A stretch of 64,000 bases of DNA. Source: Staphylococcus sp. Its GTDB lineage: Bacteria > Bacteroidota > Bacteroidia > Bacteroidales > Muribaculaceae. Positions 44,248-54,202 of the stretch are shown one piece after another. Each line of letters opens with the position of its first letter. The stretch's first letter is position 1. Both the position numbers and the translations under genes were made by a program. The notes under the pieces are model-generated. The model did not search any database and was not told the origin of the DNA. It saw only the letters and a list, made by a program, of their open reading frames with translations. The stretch lies in NCBI GenBank assembly GCA_023665865.1, contig JAMPDC010000001.1, positions 1,413,989 through 1,477,988 of the forward strand, given 5' to 3'.

Positions 44248-47049
44248 TTAGAAATCAAGTTTGACACCGAGAGTGTAGACACGGCACTGGGGTGACGAGC
44301 CGACGTTCATTTCCATGAGCTTGCGTTCCTTGGCGATAGTGGCGAGATTGTCACCGCTCACGTAGACCTGGAGACCTTTGACAAACTTGTCGCGGAAGAG
44401 CTTCGAGGGAAGGTCGTAGGTCAGCTGCACTTTGTTGAGATAGAACGCATCGGTCGAATAGATCCAGTAGTCAGAAGAGACGAAGTTGAGTTCGCTGCCC
44501 TGGGTGGTCAGACGGGGATATGTGGCGGTTGTGGCTGTCTCGGGAGTCCAGCGGCCACGGACAACTTCCGAATACTTTCTGTCGCCGTAGACTGCATAGT
44601 AGCTCGAGCTATTTTTGAGACCGTGACCGCCATACTGGCCTGAACCGGCTGCGAAGAGGGTGAAATTGTTCCACTTGGCGGTGAGGTTGATACCCATCAC
44701 AAAGGGAGCTCTCCACCTGCCGATCTCCACCATATCCTTGCCGTCGATGACACCGTCGCCGTTCTGATCCTTATATTTGAGGTCGCCGGGGCGGGTGTTG
44801 CTGTTGATGACAGCCGATGAAGCGACGTCGGCCTCATCCATGAAATAGCCCAGACACTCATAGCCGCGCATGGCATCGGCGGAAGCACCTGTCTGACGGA
44901 GCCAGTCATACTCGACAGTCTCGTTGATGCGGACATTCTTCGAGGTGGCATACATGCCGTTGACTCCGAGGCTGAGATCAACCTTGCCGATCTCCTTGTT
45001 GAGATTGACACCGAAATCGAAACCGGTGCGGCGCACATTGTTATAGTTGATGTAGGGACGCAGGTCGGAGACAGGCCAGTAGCTCATGAAGTAGTTGGGA
45101 TAGGTGCTTGAAGCAATGGTGAGCTGGTCGTCGAGATTGATGTTGAAGAAGTTGGCGTTGAGACGGAGAAGGCCGTTGAACATCGTGGTGTTGAGACCGA
45201 TGTTAAACTCCTTGCGCTTGACGAAACCGAGATCGGGATTGCCGCCTCGCTTGGAGTCGGTGGTCTGCATCGAATTGTTGGTCTCGCTCCAGCCCCACCA
45301 CGTTCCGGTAGAGGTAAAGATGTCGGCATACATATAGTATTCTGCGATGTCGATGTCCTGGTTGAGGAGACCGTAGGAAGCGGTGAGCTTGAGATCGTTG
45401 AGCCAGTCGACGTCCTTGAGCCATTCTTCCTGAGTCAGACGCCAGCCGAGAGAGGCTGTCGGGGAGAAAGCATTGCGGTGGCCGGGGGCGAGCTTCGACG
45501 AGTGAACGACGGCGCCACTGAACTGTGCGTAATATTTGTTCATGTAGTCATAGGTAGCGTCGAGGCCGAGGTTGGCGTTGCTCGTGCGGTGATACTCGCC
45601 TGAATACGAGATCTGGTAGCCGTTGGCGAGGAGGAGAGCACGCAGATGGTGGTCGTCGCCGAAGGTGCGGTCGTAGTCAAACTGAGCGTTGAACGTGATG
45701 GTCTGACGGTCAGTGCTGCCCGACACATTCTGTGTGGCTGTCGACTTGTCGAGGTTGAACTTCGTGAGCGACGAGATCATGTCGTAGCCGAGAGCGTTGT
45801 CCCACGATGCCTGAAATGTCGCATAATCATTATTGATCGAGGTGACATAGCTTGTCGAGTAGTCGACCGCATACTGCGCGCGGAACTTCAGACCCTGCAA
45901 CACGCGGGCCAGATCGATGTTGACACCGAGGTCAAACTGGAACTGACGACTGGTGTAGGTGTTGTGGCCTGCGGCATACATTGCAGCGAAGGGATTGGTG
46001 GAATTCTGCTGCGTACCGCCGAGGAGATACTTACCGTCGACAATGTGCGCGCTGTTGTTGATATAGGTCTGCGAATTCTTGTCAGAGGGATCGATCGCCC
46101 AGATAGGAATCAGCGGCACGAGGGGAGCCTCGCCGGGCTGAGTCGGGCGCAGGGTTGAGGATGCGCTCCAGAAGTTGGAGTTGTCGCTGCGGACATCATA
46201 GAACGAGGCACTGGTGTTGACCCAACCGCTGATCCAGTCGTTGAGACGGAGATCGATGTTGCCGCGGACATTCAGGCGGGTGGTGCCGTTATTCTTGCCC
46301 TCGCCGAAGTTGATGAGGTCATCGACGTGATAGAGGCCTACGTTGGCATAGAACTTGGCAAACTTGCCGCCGCCACGAAACTCGGCTGTGCCGTCGTAGC
46401 GCATGTAATTCTTCTTCAGATAGTCGCTTGAGAAGAAATTGATGTCGGGATAGCGGAAGGGGTTTGTGCCGGCCGAATAGTTGTAGATATCCTCCTGCGA
46501 GAAGGCGGGAGCGAGACCGTCGTTGGCGAGAGCCTCATTGTAGAGAGTGGCATACTCGGCCGAGTTGAGATATTTCGGATAGCTTTTGGGCACATAGAGC
46601 TGGGCGTTGCCGCGCACACTGACCTTAAGGCCGCTGTCGATGCCTCGCTTGGTGGTGATGAGAATCACACCGTGGGCGCCGCGGCTTCCGTAGAGCACCA
46701 CTGCCTGGGCACTCTTCATGAAAGTGATCTGCGCGATTTCGCTCGGAAGAATGTTGTTGGCGTCGCGGGGCACACCGTCGACCAGCACAAGCACCTCGCC
46801 CTGGTTCCACAGCTCACCGTTATAGCCCCCGACAAACGACTGCATGTCGCTAAGGCTATAGGTAGAGTAATCCTTTTCGATAATCTTCTCCATATCGACC
46901 TCCGAGACACCGCCGAGAAGATTCATCTTGTCGACCGTGCGGAAGGCCACATGGACTTTGGTTGAGTCCAGGAGTTCCTCGGCGCCTGACGAGGCTGTAC
47001 CCATCATCACCAAAGCACTCAGAGTTAAAATTTTATGTATCTGTTTCAT
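44248..47049 (-). CDS. xusC: SusC-like TonB-dependent transporter lacking the N-terminal extension
   Basis: A 933-residue outer-membrane protein with a signal peptide and then, directly, a plug (YSLSDMQSFVGGYNGELW; VLVLVDGVPRDANNI; YGSRGAHGVILITTKRG) and a 22-strand barrel ending VYTLGVKLDF. Compared with the other SusC it lacks the carboxypeptidase-D-like domain and the EVVVVGYG-type segment, so it is ~105 residues shorter. The same is expected of XusC in xylan loci. How TonB engages it is unclear. 20 bp after the first SusD. Confidence 0.92.
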   Translation of the reverse strand: MKQIHKILTLSALVMMGTASSGAEELLDSTKVHVAFRTVDKMNLLGGVSEVDMEKIIEKDYSTYSLSDMQSFVGGYNGELWNQGEVLVLVDGVPRDANNILPSEIAQITFMKSAQAVVLYGSRGAHGVILITTKRGIDSGLKVSVRGNAQLYVPKSYPKYLNSAEYATLYNEALANDGLAPAFSQEDIYNYSAGTNPFRYPDINFFSSDYLKKNYMRYDGTAEFRGGGKFAKFYANVGLYHVDDLINFGEGKNNGTTRLNVRGNIDLRLNDWISGWVNTSASFYDVRSDNSNFWSASSTLRPTQPGEAPLVPLIPIWAIDPSDKNSQTYINNSAHIVDGKYLLGGTQQNSTNPFAAMYAAGHNTYTSRQFQFDLGVNIDLARVLQGLKFRAQYAVDYSTSYVTSINNDYATFQASWDNALGYDMISSLTKFNLDKSTATQNVSGSTDRQTITFNAQFDYDRTFGDDHHLRALLLANGYQISYSGEYHRTSNANLGLDATYDYMNKYYAQFSGAVVHSSKLAPGHRNAFSPTASLGWRLTQEEWLKDVDWLNDLKLTASYGLLNQDIDIAEYYMYADIFTSTGTWWGWSETNNSMQTTDSKRGGNPDLGFVKRKEFNIGLNTTMFNGLLRLNANFFNINLDDQLTIASSTYPNYFMSYWPVSDLRPYINYNNVRRTGFDFGVNLNKEIGKVDLSLGVNGMYATSKNVRINETVEYDWLRQTGASADAMRGYECLGYFMDEADVASSAVINSNTRPGDLKYKDQNGDGVIDGKDMVEIGRWRAPFVMGINLTAKWNNFTLFAAGSGQYGGHGLKNSSSYYAVYGDRKYSEVVRGRWTPETATTATYPRLTTQGSELNFVSSDYWIYSTDAFYLNKVQLTYDLPSKLFRDKFVKGLQVYVSGDNLATIAKERKLMEMNVGSSPQCRVYTLGVKLDF

Positions 47050-47069
47050 GAGATTCTAATTAAAGGTAA

Positions 47070-48941
47070 TTACCAGCCGGGGTTCTGCTTGAAATCGGCC
47101 GACATATTGCAATCCGCCTTCTTGAGGGGGAGCCAATAGTGCTTCTCAGTGTAGCTGCGGGCCACGATGACCTCCTCATGCCAGCCACTGACGGCGTTGT
47201 TCTCGGGATGAGCCTTGTCAAACTCTCCGCTGCGGGTAAACTCGACTGAGGTCTTGTTGGCATACTCGGGCTTGTCGAGAAGCAGCCAGCGGCGCAGGTC
47301 GTTGAAGCGGTGGCCTTCGAATGAAAGCTCGACAGCACGCTCGCGGCGAAGCTCGCTCATGAATCCGTCAAGGCTGCCGGTGAATTTCGAGTTGACCTCC
47401 TCGACGCCGGCGCGGGTACGGATCTTGTTGATGGCATCGAGAGCCGAGAGCTGGCAGGCCGACGATTTGCCGGTAGGAGTCCCGGTGGCCTGGGCGGCTG
47501 CCTCGGCATACATCAGATAGACGTCGGCGAGACGCAGATAGCTGATGCCGATGGTGAACTGCGGTGCCCATCCCCAGCCGTCGTCATAGCGGTTGCAGGT
47601 GGGATGGAGGAACTTTTTCAAGGCATAGCCGGTGCGCGAGGCGGTGTTGACGTCGCGTGAGGAGCCTCCGGTGAAGAGCTCGATGTTGGGGAGCGGACAC
47701 TGGTAGTTGTCGGTGATGAAACAGCCGTCAAACACGATGTCGTTGTAGAAGCGAGGATCGCGTCCCTGCCAGGGGTGAGTCTGATCCCAGCCTGACTGCG
47801 GATCGTCGATAGGAAGACCGTTGGCCATACCATAGTTGTCGACATAGTTGGCACAGGGGCTGAGGTTGTTGCCGCCACCGTCGGGATGGTAGGGGGTGGG
47901 GACATACTGGAGGGCGAGACCATAGCGGGTGTTCTGCCAGGGATCCCATTCGGGTCCGCGGAAGAGGACTTCGGTCGAGCCGGGCATGCGGCCATTCTGT
48001 CCGTAGGAGTAGAAGACATCGGCAATGCTCTTGTAGTCGACGAGAGCATACTGGGTCTGGCCGGTCTCGATGAGGTTGAGGAGCTCACCGAAAGTGTCGG
48101 CAGCCTTCTGCGCATATTCCTTATTGTAGGTAGTGGCGCCGGTCGACTCCTTGTTCATCAAAGGCGAAGCTGCCCAGAGATAGTTCTTGCCGAGATAAGC
48201 GAGAGCCATGACCTTGTTGATGCGGCGCTGGTTGTTGCCGTTGGTGATGACGCTGATCGAGGTTTTGTCCCAGTCGATGGGGAGGAGATCGGCGGCACGG
48301 CGGAAATCGGCGGCAGCCTTGTCGGCACATTCGTGATAGCTGAGACGCGGACGAGTGAGCTGTCCGTTGGCGTTCATCACCTCATCGATGTAAGGGAGAC
48401 CGCCGAAATATTGCATCAGCATGAAGTGAAACCATCCGCGGAAGAAGAGGAGCTGGCCTTCGATGGCCTTGCGCTGCTCGGCGGTGGCGTCGGTAAGCAG
48501 TTCGAGATTCTCGAGACCCATGTTGCAATGACGGATACCCCACCATGCGCAAGGCCAGAGACCTTTGTTGAAACGGTCTTTTTTCTGTGAGTCGAAAGCA
48601 CCGCGGTCGAGCCAACCGGTACCCCAGCCGTCAAACTCGCTCTGCCAACCCCAGAAGTCACCCTGGTCAATCTTGTAGACCATGTGATAGTTGATATTGG
48701 CGCTGGTGACCTCATCATCGCCCCAGTTGAAGGAGTTAGTCCAATAGCCCTTGTCGAAAAGCGGGATGTTGTTGTAGAGCAACTCGACAAAACCCTGGAA
48801 GTTGGTGAAATCCTTGTAGGGTTCGGTAGCCGAGATGTCGGATTCCTCTGATTTGTCGAGGTAGTCGGTACATGCGGTGGCGCCCAGAAGCACTCCGAGG
48901 CTAAGCAAGCCGGCTTTTATATATGCAAACTGTTTTTTCAT
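47070..48941 (-). CDS. xusB: SusD-like glycan-binding lipoprotein, first pair
   Basis: A 623-residue lipoprotein (AGLLSLGVLLGATAC). It shows RKAIEGQLLFFRGWFHFMLMQYFGGLPYID, the SusD helical core, and a C-terminal RRERAVELSFEGHRFNDLRRWLLLDK block. It partners the full-length SusC, 17 bp upstream. Binds xylan fragments at the surface. Confidence 0.94.
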   Translation of the reverse strand: MKKQFAYIKAGLLSLGVLLGATACTDYLDKSEESDISATEPYKDFTNFQGFVELLYNNIPLFDKGYWTNSFNWGDDEVTSANINYHMVYKIDQGDFWGWQSEFDGWGTGWLDRGAFDSQKKDRFNKGLWPCAWWGIRHCNMGLENLELLTDATAEQRKAIEGQLLFFRGWFHFMLMQYFGGLPYIDEVMNANGQLTRPRLSYHECADKAAADFRRAADLLPIDWDKTSISVITNGNNQRRINKVMALAYLGKNYLWAASPLMNKESTGATTYNKEYAQKAADTFGELLNLIETGQTQYALVDYKSIADVFYSYGQNGRMPGSTEVLFRGPEWDPWQNTRYGLALQYVPTPYHPDGGGNNLSPCANYVDNYGMANGLPIDDPQSGWDQTHPWQGRDPRFYNDIVFDGCFITDNYQCPLPNIELFTGGSSRDVNTASRTGYALKKFLHPTCNRYDDGWGWAPQFTIGISYLRLADVYLMYAEAAAQATGTPTGKSSACQLSALDAINKIRTRAGVEEVNSKFTGSLDGFMSELRRERAVELSFEGHRFNDLRRWLLLDKPEYANKTSVEFTRSGEFDKAHPENNAVSGWHEEVIVARSYTEKHYWLPLKKADCNMSADFKQNPGW

Positions 48942-48958
48942 TGTTTAAGGCGTGTTTT

Positions 48959-51900
48959 TTAGATATCAAACTTAAAGCCAAGGTTGAAACGGCGGACAGT
49001 AGGATAGGCTCCCTGCGATGCGAGACCGGTGCCTGCGAAGTTTGACTCGCGGTCGTCGGGCATGCGCGACCACATCCAGAGGTTATTGCCGTTGAGATAG
49101 AGTTTGAACATGCTCATGCCGAGTTTCTTGACCCAACCGCCGTGCCAGGTATAGGCGATTTCGGCGTTCTTCAGACGGATGTAGGAACCGTCGTAGTGAT
49201 AGCGGGTACCCTCGTAGTAGGAAGGAGTGGTGTTCCAGCGCGGGAAGGGACTGTCGGCGTCCTGATTGATGCCTGACCAGTAGGATCCTTCGTCAAAGAC
49301 GTTGTTGAGATGATTGTTGAGCGACTTGAAGCCTACGTAGCGGTTGACGTTGGTCACACCGTAGAACTGCACGAAAGCGCTGAAGCCTTTCCACTCGAAA
49401 CCGATGGTGGCGTTGTAGGTGTTCTGCGGAGTACCAGTGTAGCCGTAGGGAGCCGAGTCGTTTGAGTCAATCACACCGTCGCCATTGTAGTCGACAGAGA
49501 TGTATTGGCCGGGGAGCTTGTGGTTGTCGTTGGTGTTGTGTTGGGTCATACCGATGACCTCATCCCAGTTGTTGGCAAATCCTGCCGTGTAAGTGGCGTG
49601 ATCCTGACCGATTGCAAATCCTGTGTTCTTCTGATAGTCGGGAGTAAGCTCCGGATCATCGTATGAGAGGATCTTGTTGGTGGCATGGGTCATGTTGAAG
49701 TTGCCCCAGAGGTGGAAGTCGCGGCCAAAGGTGTAGTTGAGACGGAGCTCAAGCTCGAAACCAGAGGTGCGGACACGGCCGAGGTTGGCGGTGGGGGCAG
49801 TGGTGCCGTAATAGCTGGGCACAGCGCGCTTGTTGCCCGAAATGAGGATGTCGCTACGCTTTTCGCGGAAGAACTCGAGGCTACCGGCTGCGAGGTGATT
49901 GAAGAATGAGTAGTCGATACCGAGATTCTGCTTGATGGCCTTCTCCCAGTGCACGTCGAGGTTACCTACGGCTTTCTCATAGAACCATATATAAGGAGAT
50001 TCCGTCTTTTGATTGATGCCCTGGAACGACTGACCGCCATAGCCCATCTGTGTAGCGTAGAGCCAGCGTGCGGGCACATAGTCGTCGCCGACCTCACCGT
50101 AAGAGTAACGAACCTTGAGCATGTCGAGCCAGCCGCGCGAGAAGTTCATGAATTTTTCCTGAGTGATCATCCAGCCGACAGCGCCCGAGTTGAAGAAGGC
50201 GAAGCGATGCTTGCTGCTGAAACGCTCCGAACCGTTGTAGGCACCGTTATATTCCAAGAAATAACGGTCGGCGAAGTTGTAGGTGACACGGAATGCCCAG
50301 TCCTCACGATAGTTGGTGAAGTCGGAGCCGTAGGTGTTCTCCGTGCGGTTGAACACACCCATGAGCGATACATCGTGGGCGTCAAACTTGCGTGCCCAGT
50401 AGAGCTGGCCCTGATAGAAGAGGTTGCGGACGGTCTTATTGTTGTCGACCTCACCGCCGGCTGTGTTCCACTTGATACCTTCATTGAAATCAAAGCCGGT
50501 CTTGTTGTCACCGACCTGCGAATAGGTCACCTCGCCGGTGATGGGGTTGATCCATTTCTGCTGATAAGCGTTGTAGAGGTCATTGATACCGCGACCGGTC
50601 TCGACGAAGACATTGTCCCACGACACGAGAGCCGATGCGCGCAGACCCTTGGTGATGAAGCTGAGATCCTGTTCGATAGTGAAGTCGGTGTTGATGCGGG
50701 TGGTGGTCACCTTCTCCGCACCTGCGAGAGCGAGGTTTGTCACCGAGTTGGGCGAACCCTGGGTATCGAGGGGATAGTAGCCCCAGGTGCCGTCGGAGTA
50801 GCGCGGGAGGAATGTGTCGTGGGGAGCGCTGTAGGCAGCCTGCCAGAGCTGAGAGGTGCCCCAGTCGGAATCGTTCATGTTCCACGGACGCTTCTTCTCA
50901 CCGTTCATACCGAAGAGGTTGACCTTGAAGACTGTGGTCGGGGTGATCTGGAAGTCGAGGTTGGAGCGGACGTTCACACGGTTGTAGCCATAGCCGGATT
51001 TGTAGCCGCGGCCATTGTCCCAGGTGCGGAAGAGGTCACCTTCGTGGAGGAAGTCGACGGCGGCAAAATATTTCACGTTCTTCGTACCGCCGGCCACGTT
51101 GATGTTGGGATTGTAGGACATTGCGTAGTCCTTGAAAAGTTCCTTCTGCCAGTCGACATCGACATAGCGCTCCCACTCGTCGCCGGGGTTGCGGTACTTA
51201 TCAATGAGAGCGTCGGGATAGATGCTTGCCCAGGTGTCGGGATCAATGCCGAGTTCACGCTCGATGGCGCGGTTGCGGATGAGCATGGCGTCGGCCGAGC
51301 CGAGAGTCTCGGGAAGTTTCGATACGACCTTTGCGGTGACGTTCATGCCGATCGAGATCTTTGCACGTCCCTCCTCGCCACGCTTGGTGGTGATGAGGAT
51401 GACACCGTTGGCACCTTTCACACCATAGACGGCGGTTGCCGAAGCGTCTTTGAGGACTGAGATGGTCTTGACCGAGCTGATGTCGACCGAGCTCATCGGA
51501 CGCTCGATACCGTCGACGAGAATGAGAGGGCTTGAACTGTTCCATGAGCTTGCGCTACGGATAACGATCTGCGGATCTTCGTCGCCGGGCATACCGGTCG
51601 ATGAAGTAGTCACGACACCGGGGAGGTTACCGGTGAGAGCGGCACCTACGCTGCTCACACCGCCGGCACGTTCGAGGGTCTCGCCTGAGGCCTGGGTGAT
51701 GGCGCCGACGATCGATGCTTTTTTCTGCTGACCATAGCCCACGACAACGACCTCATCGAGCATCTCATTGTCGGGGACGAGGGTGACGTCAACGACATTG
51801 CGGCCGTTGACCTTGATGGACTGCGCGACCATACCGACATACGAGAAGTCGAGGACCGCTGTCTTGAGATTGGGGACATTGATGCTATACTGACCGTCAA

Positions 51901-52078
51901 TGTCAGTCGAAGCACCTTGATTTGAGCCTTTCAGGAGAACTGTGACTCCGATTAGTGGTTCACCGGTGTCGTCAACCACCGTACCCCTGACCGTATCGGC
52001 ATGTGCCCACACCGTACCTATGCCGATGAAGAGCAGCAGGAGCGAAATGCAACGAAATACTTTCTTTACATTTTCCAT
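48959..52078 (-). CDS. xusA: SusC-like TonB-dependent transporter, full length
   Basis: A 1039-residue outer-membrane transporter. After a signal (CISLLLLFIGIGTVWAHA) comes the carboxypeptidase-D-like domain (VRGTVVDDTGEPLIGVTVLLKG, ~30-115), the segment LDEVVVVGYGQQKKASIVGAI, the plug (PLILVDGIERPMSSVD; AVYGVKGANGVILITTKRG) and the barrel ending RRFNLGFKFDI. It imports xylo-oligosaccharides with energy from TonB. It is the first gene of the core; it starts 60 bp after a GH43 gene. Confidence 0.95.
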   Translation of the reverse strand: MENVKKVFRCISLLLLFIGIGTVWAHADTVRGTVVDDTGEPLIGVTVLLKGSNQGASTDIDGQYSINVPNLKTAVLDFSYVGMVAQSIKVNGRNVVDVTLVPDNEMLDEVVVVGYGQQKKASIVGAITQASGETLERAGGVSSVGAALTGNLPGVVTTSSTGMPGDEDPQIVIRSASSWNSSSPLILVDGIERPMSSVDISSVKTISVLKDASATAVYGVKGANGVILITTKRGEEGRAKISIGMNVTAKVVSKLPETLGSADAMLIRNRAIERELGIDPDTWASIYPDALIDKYRNPGDEWERYVDVDWQKELFKDYAMSYNPNINVAGGTKNVKYFAAVDFLHEGDLFRTWDNGRGYKSGYGYNRVNVRSNLDFQITPTTVFKVNLFGMNGEKKRPWNMNDSDWGTSQLWQAAYSAPHDTFLPRYSDGTWGYYPLDTQGSPNSVTNLALAGAEKVTTTRINTDFTIEQDLSFITKGLRASALVSWDNVFVETGRGINDLYNAYQQKWINPITGEVTYSQVGDNKTGFDFNEGIKWNTAGGEVDNNKTVRNLFYQGQLYWARKFDAHDVSLMGVFNRTENTYGSDFTNYREDWAFRVTYNFADRYFLEYNGAYNGSERFSSKHRFAFFNSGAVGWMITQEKFMNFSRGWLDMLKVRYSYGEVGDDYVPARWLYATQMGYGGQSFQGINQKTESPYIWFYEKAVGNLDVHWEKAIKQNLGIDYSFFNHLAAGSLEFFREKRSDILISGNKRAVPSYYGTTAPTANLGRVRTSGFELELRLNYTFGRDFHLWGNFNMTHATNKILSYDDPELTPDYQKNTGFAIGQDHATYTAGFANNWDEVIGMTQHNTNDNHKLPGQYISVDYNGDGVIDSNDSAPYGYTGTPQNTYNATIGFEWKGFSAFVQFYGVTNVNRYVGFKSLNNHLNNVFDEGSYWSGINQDADSPFPRWNTTPSYYEGTRYHYDGSYIRLKNAEIAYTWHGGWVKKLGMSMFKLYLNGNNLWMWSRMPDDRESNFAGTGLASQGAYPTVRRFNLGFKFDI

Positions 52079-52138
52079 TGTTATTAATTTAAAGTAATAT
52101 AAAAAGATTGGTTATCACGCGTTAGGAATAGTTCAGAT

Positions 52139-53860
52139 TCAGATAGCGTTTGAGGCGTAGAGTCCGATTGTGGTTCCTGTGAAGCCGCCGGCATTGGCGG
52201 TGGAGGTGTAGCCGGCATCAACGCCGGATGCAAGCTCCTGCCAGGTTTCACCACCGTCAGTGGAATAGGAGAAGGCAAGGTCAAGGCCTTTGGAGTCAAC
52301 TTTGAGTTTCAGAGTGTGGGTGCCTTCGGCAAGCGTCTGCGAAGCGAGGTTCTCAGGGCCGTTTTCAGTTATCTTTCGCAACACAACACAATGACCCTTT
52401 TCGTCGCGGGTCTTGGCAAGGAGATATTGGTGTGTCTCATCTTTCATAAGCAGGAGTCCTGCACATTGCTTTTCATGTTCGGGATCAAAGGTGACACCTG
52501 TGGTCGCTGTGTAGTTATGATGGTGGATGCGACGACCGATATAGGGGATGACTGCTTTCTCTGAAGAGGTCACATCACCGCAGTTGATTGTGAGGAAACC
52601 GGGATTGGCCGTGAGTGAGTAGAAATTATCGGCCGTACCGCGGAGTGTCATCCAGTCCATACCGAGCACTGAGTCGCCAAACTCCTCATTGCGCGCGAAG
52701 TTTCCGAAAGTCACATCGGCTTCACGCACGACTCCGTCGCGGCGCAGCTGCATGGGGACAGCCTCACCCTCGCGGGTCATATAAGGCCAGCCGTCGTCAG
52801 TCCATTTGACCGGCATCATGAAAGTCTCGCGTCCGAGATTCTCCTTGTCGCCCTCGACGGGACGGCAGGCGAGAAAGACGGCCCACCAGTCACCCTCCTT
52901 GGCCTGCACGAGATCGGCATGGCCGGCGCAGGTGATGGGGTTGGGGCGGTTGCGGTCGAGAGTGCGCTGGGTGAGGATCGGATTACCCTCCCAGGGAGTG
53001 AAGGGGCCGAAGGGAGAGGGACCGCGGTAGATGACCTCGCTGTGCCAGGTACTGGTGCCACCCTCGGCTGTCATGAGATAATATTCTCCGTTTATCTTAT
53101 AGATATGCGGGCCTTCACACCATATGGGCTTCTCCTCGAGGCGGCAACCTTTGTTGACGACGATCTTGCGCTCACCGACACACTTGTCGGTAGCCGTGTC
53201 AAACTCGACCACTCTCACTGTACGATGGCCGGGGTATTCCGGTTTGCCATCGGGGGCATCGTCATTATTGACGATGTAGCCTTTGCCATCCTCATCAAAG
53301 AAAAACGCCGGATCTATGCCCTGGACTTCGGGAAGCATGATGGGGTCGCTCCACTCTCCGTAGGGATCCTGGGTCTTGACGAAGAAATTGCCTGAGCCCA
53401 CGTTGGTAGTGATCATATAGTAGGTCTTGTTGGCGGGATTGTAGGCTATCGCCGGAGCAAAGATGCCACCGCTCACATGCTGCTTCTCCATGTTCTGCAA
53501 CTGAGAGGGACGTGAGAGGACGTGGCCGACCTGCTTCCAGTTGACAAGGTCACGACTGTGGAAGAGGGGGACGCCGGGAAAGTAGGTGAATGTCGAAGTG
53601 GCAAGGAAATAATCACCCTCTCCGTTGGTGCAGATCGAGGGATCGGAATACCATCCGGGGAGGATGGGATTGTAGAAGGAGCTTCCATCCGCCAGAGGGT
53701 TGGCATTGTAGTAGTCATCATTGCCCTCGTAGGTAAACGAGTCAAAGATGGCCACTGACTTCTGCGGCTCTATGGTCTTGGAGGCGGAGGCAGTCGTGCA
53801 ACTGTTCCACAATGCAAGCATGGCGGCTGAAACCGAGATTAAGGTTAGTTTTGCGTTCAT
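52139..53860 (-). CDS. GH43 beta-xylosidase/arabinofuranosidase lipoprotein
   Basis: A 573-residue lipoprotein (ISVSAAMLALWNSC, Cys ~21). Propeller with GH43 acids: Asp in PGWYSDPSICTNG, Asp in GIDPAFFFDEDG and Glu in IWCEGPHIY. Residues ~390-573 form the C-terminal concanavalin-like sandwich common in xylosidase-type GH43 (AGLLLMKDETHQYLLAK; TFSYSTDGGETW-like LAFSYSTDGG). It lies 60 bp before susC and may be in the same transcript. Substrate not certain. Confidence 0.86.
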   Translation of the reverse strand: MNAKLTLISVSAAMLALWNSCTTASASKTIEPQKSVAIFDSFTYEGNDDYYNANPLADGSSFYNPILPGWYSDPSICTNGEGDYFLATSTFTYFPGVPLFHSRDLVNWKQVGHVLSRPSQLQNMEKQHVSGGIFAPAIAYNPANKTYYMITTNVGSGNFFVKTQDPYGEWSDPIMLPEVQGIDPAFFFDEDGKGYIVNNDDAPDGKPEYPGHRTVRVVEFDTATDKCVGERKIVVNKGCRLEEKPIWCEGPHIYKINGEYYLMTAEGGTSTWHSEVIYRGPSPFGPFTPWEGNPILTQRTLDRNRPNPITCAGHADLVQAKEGDWWAVFLACRPVEGDKENLGRETFMMPVKWTDDGWPYMTREGEAVPMQLRRDGVVREADVTFGNFARNEEFGDSVLGMDWMTLRGTADNFYSLTANPGFLTINCGDVTSSEKAVIPYIGRRIHHHNYTATTGVTFDPEHEKQCAGLLLMKDETHQYLLAKTRDEKGHCVVLRKITENGPENLASQTLAEGTHTLKLKVDSKGLDLAFSYSTDGGETWQELASGVDAGYTSTANAGGFTGTTIGLYASNAI

Positions 53861-54073
53861 GAGTCAGTGTTGATTCTTTTTGTGATGTGATGGTTCGTTA
53901 ATCATTGCAAATTTATGTTATTGCGCACGCAAGCATATTTTCCTACGGCTCCATTGCTTTCCGATTTAAACCATCACACTTATACGGATGAATCATTCTC
54001 GTTCATTTTTGTAACCCGCATCCGCAACAACAATTTAATTCTCAATACTTTATCCCACATGTATAAAAACCGA

Positions 54074-54104
54074 GAGAGGATCCATCACCAAGATGAATCC
54101 TCTC
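54074..54104 (-). terminator. Terminator after the first GH43 gene
   Basis: A 12-bp interrupted stem (GAGAGGAT...ATCCTCTC) followed on the minus strand by GGTTTTTA. It separates the GH43_12-like gene from the rest. The 53861-54202 gap otherwise holds only leader sequence for the next GH43 and short AT-rich tracts. Confidence 0.7.
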
Positions 54105-54202
54105 CCACAAAAGAAGCTGTTTGTGCAATACGTGTGTGCAACTAATCAAAGGGAAACTTACCTTTCTAACCTAAAAGACAATCTAAACTTACCAAAATGA
54201 AC

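Noticed and set aside
49949-51460. 503-codon open frame opposite susC
   Set aside because: Antisense to the conserved transporter; composition is rich in Val, Glu and Gly with no domain order.
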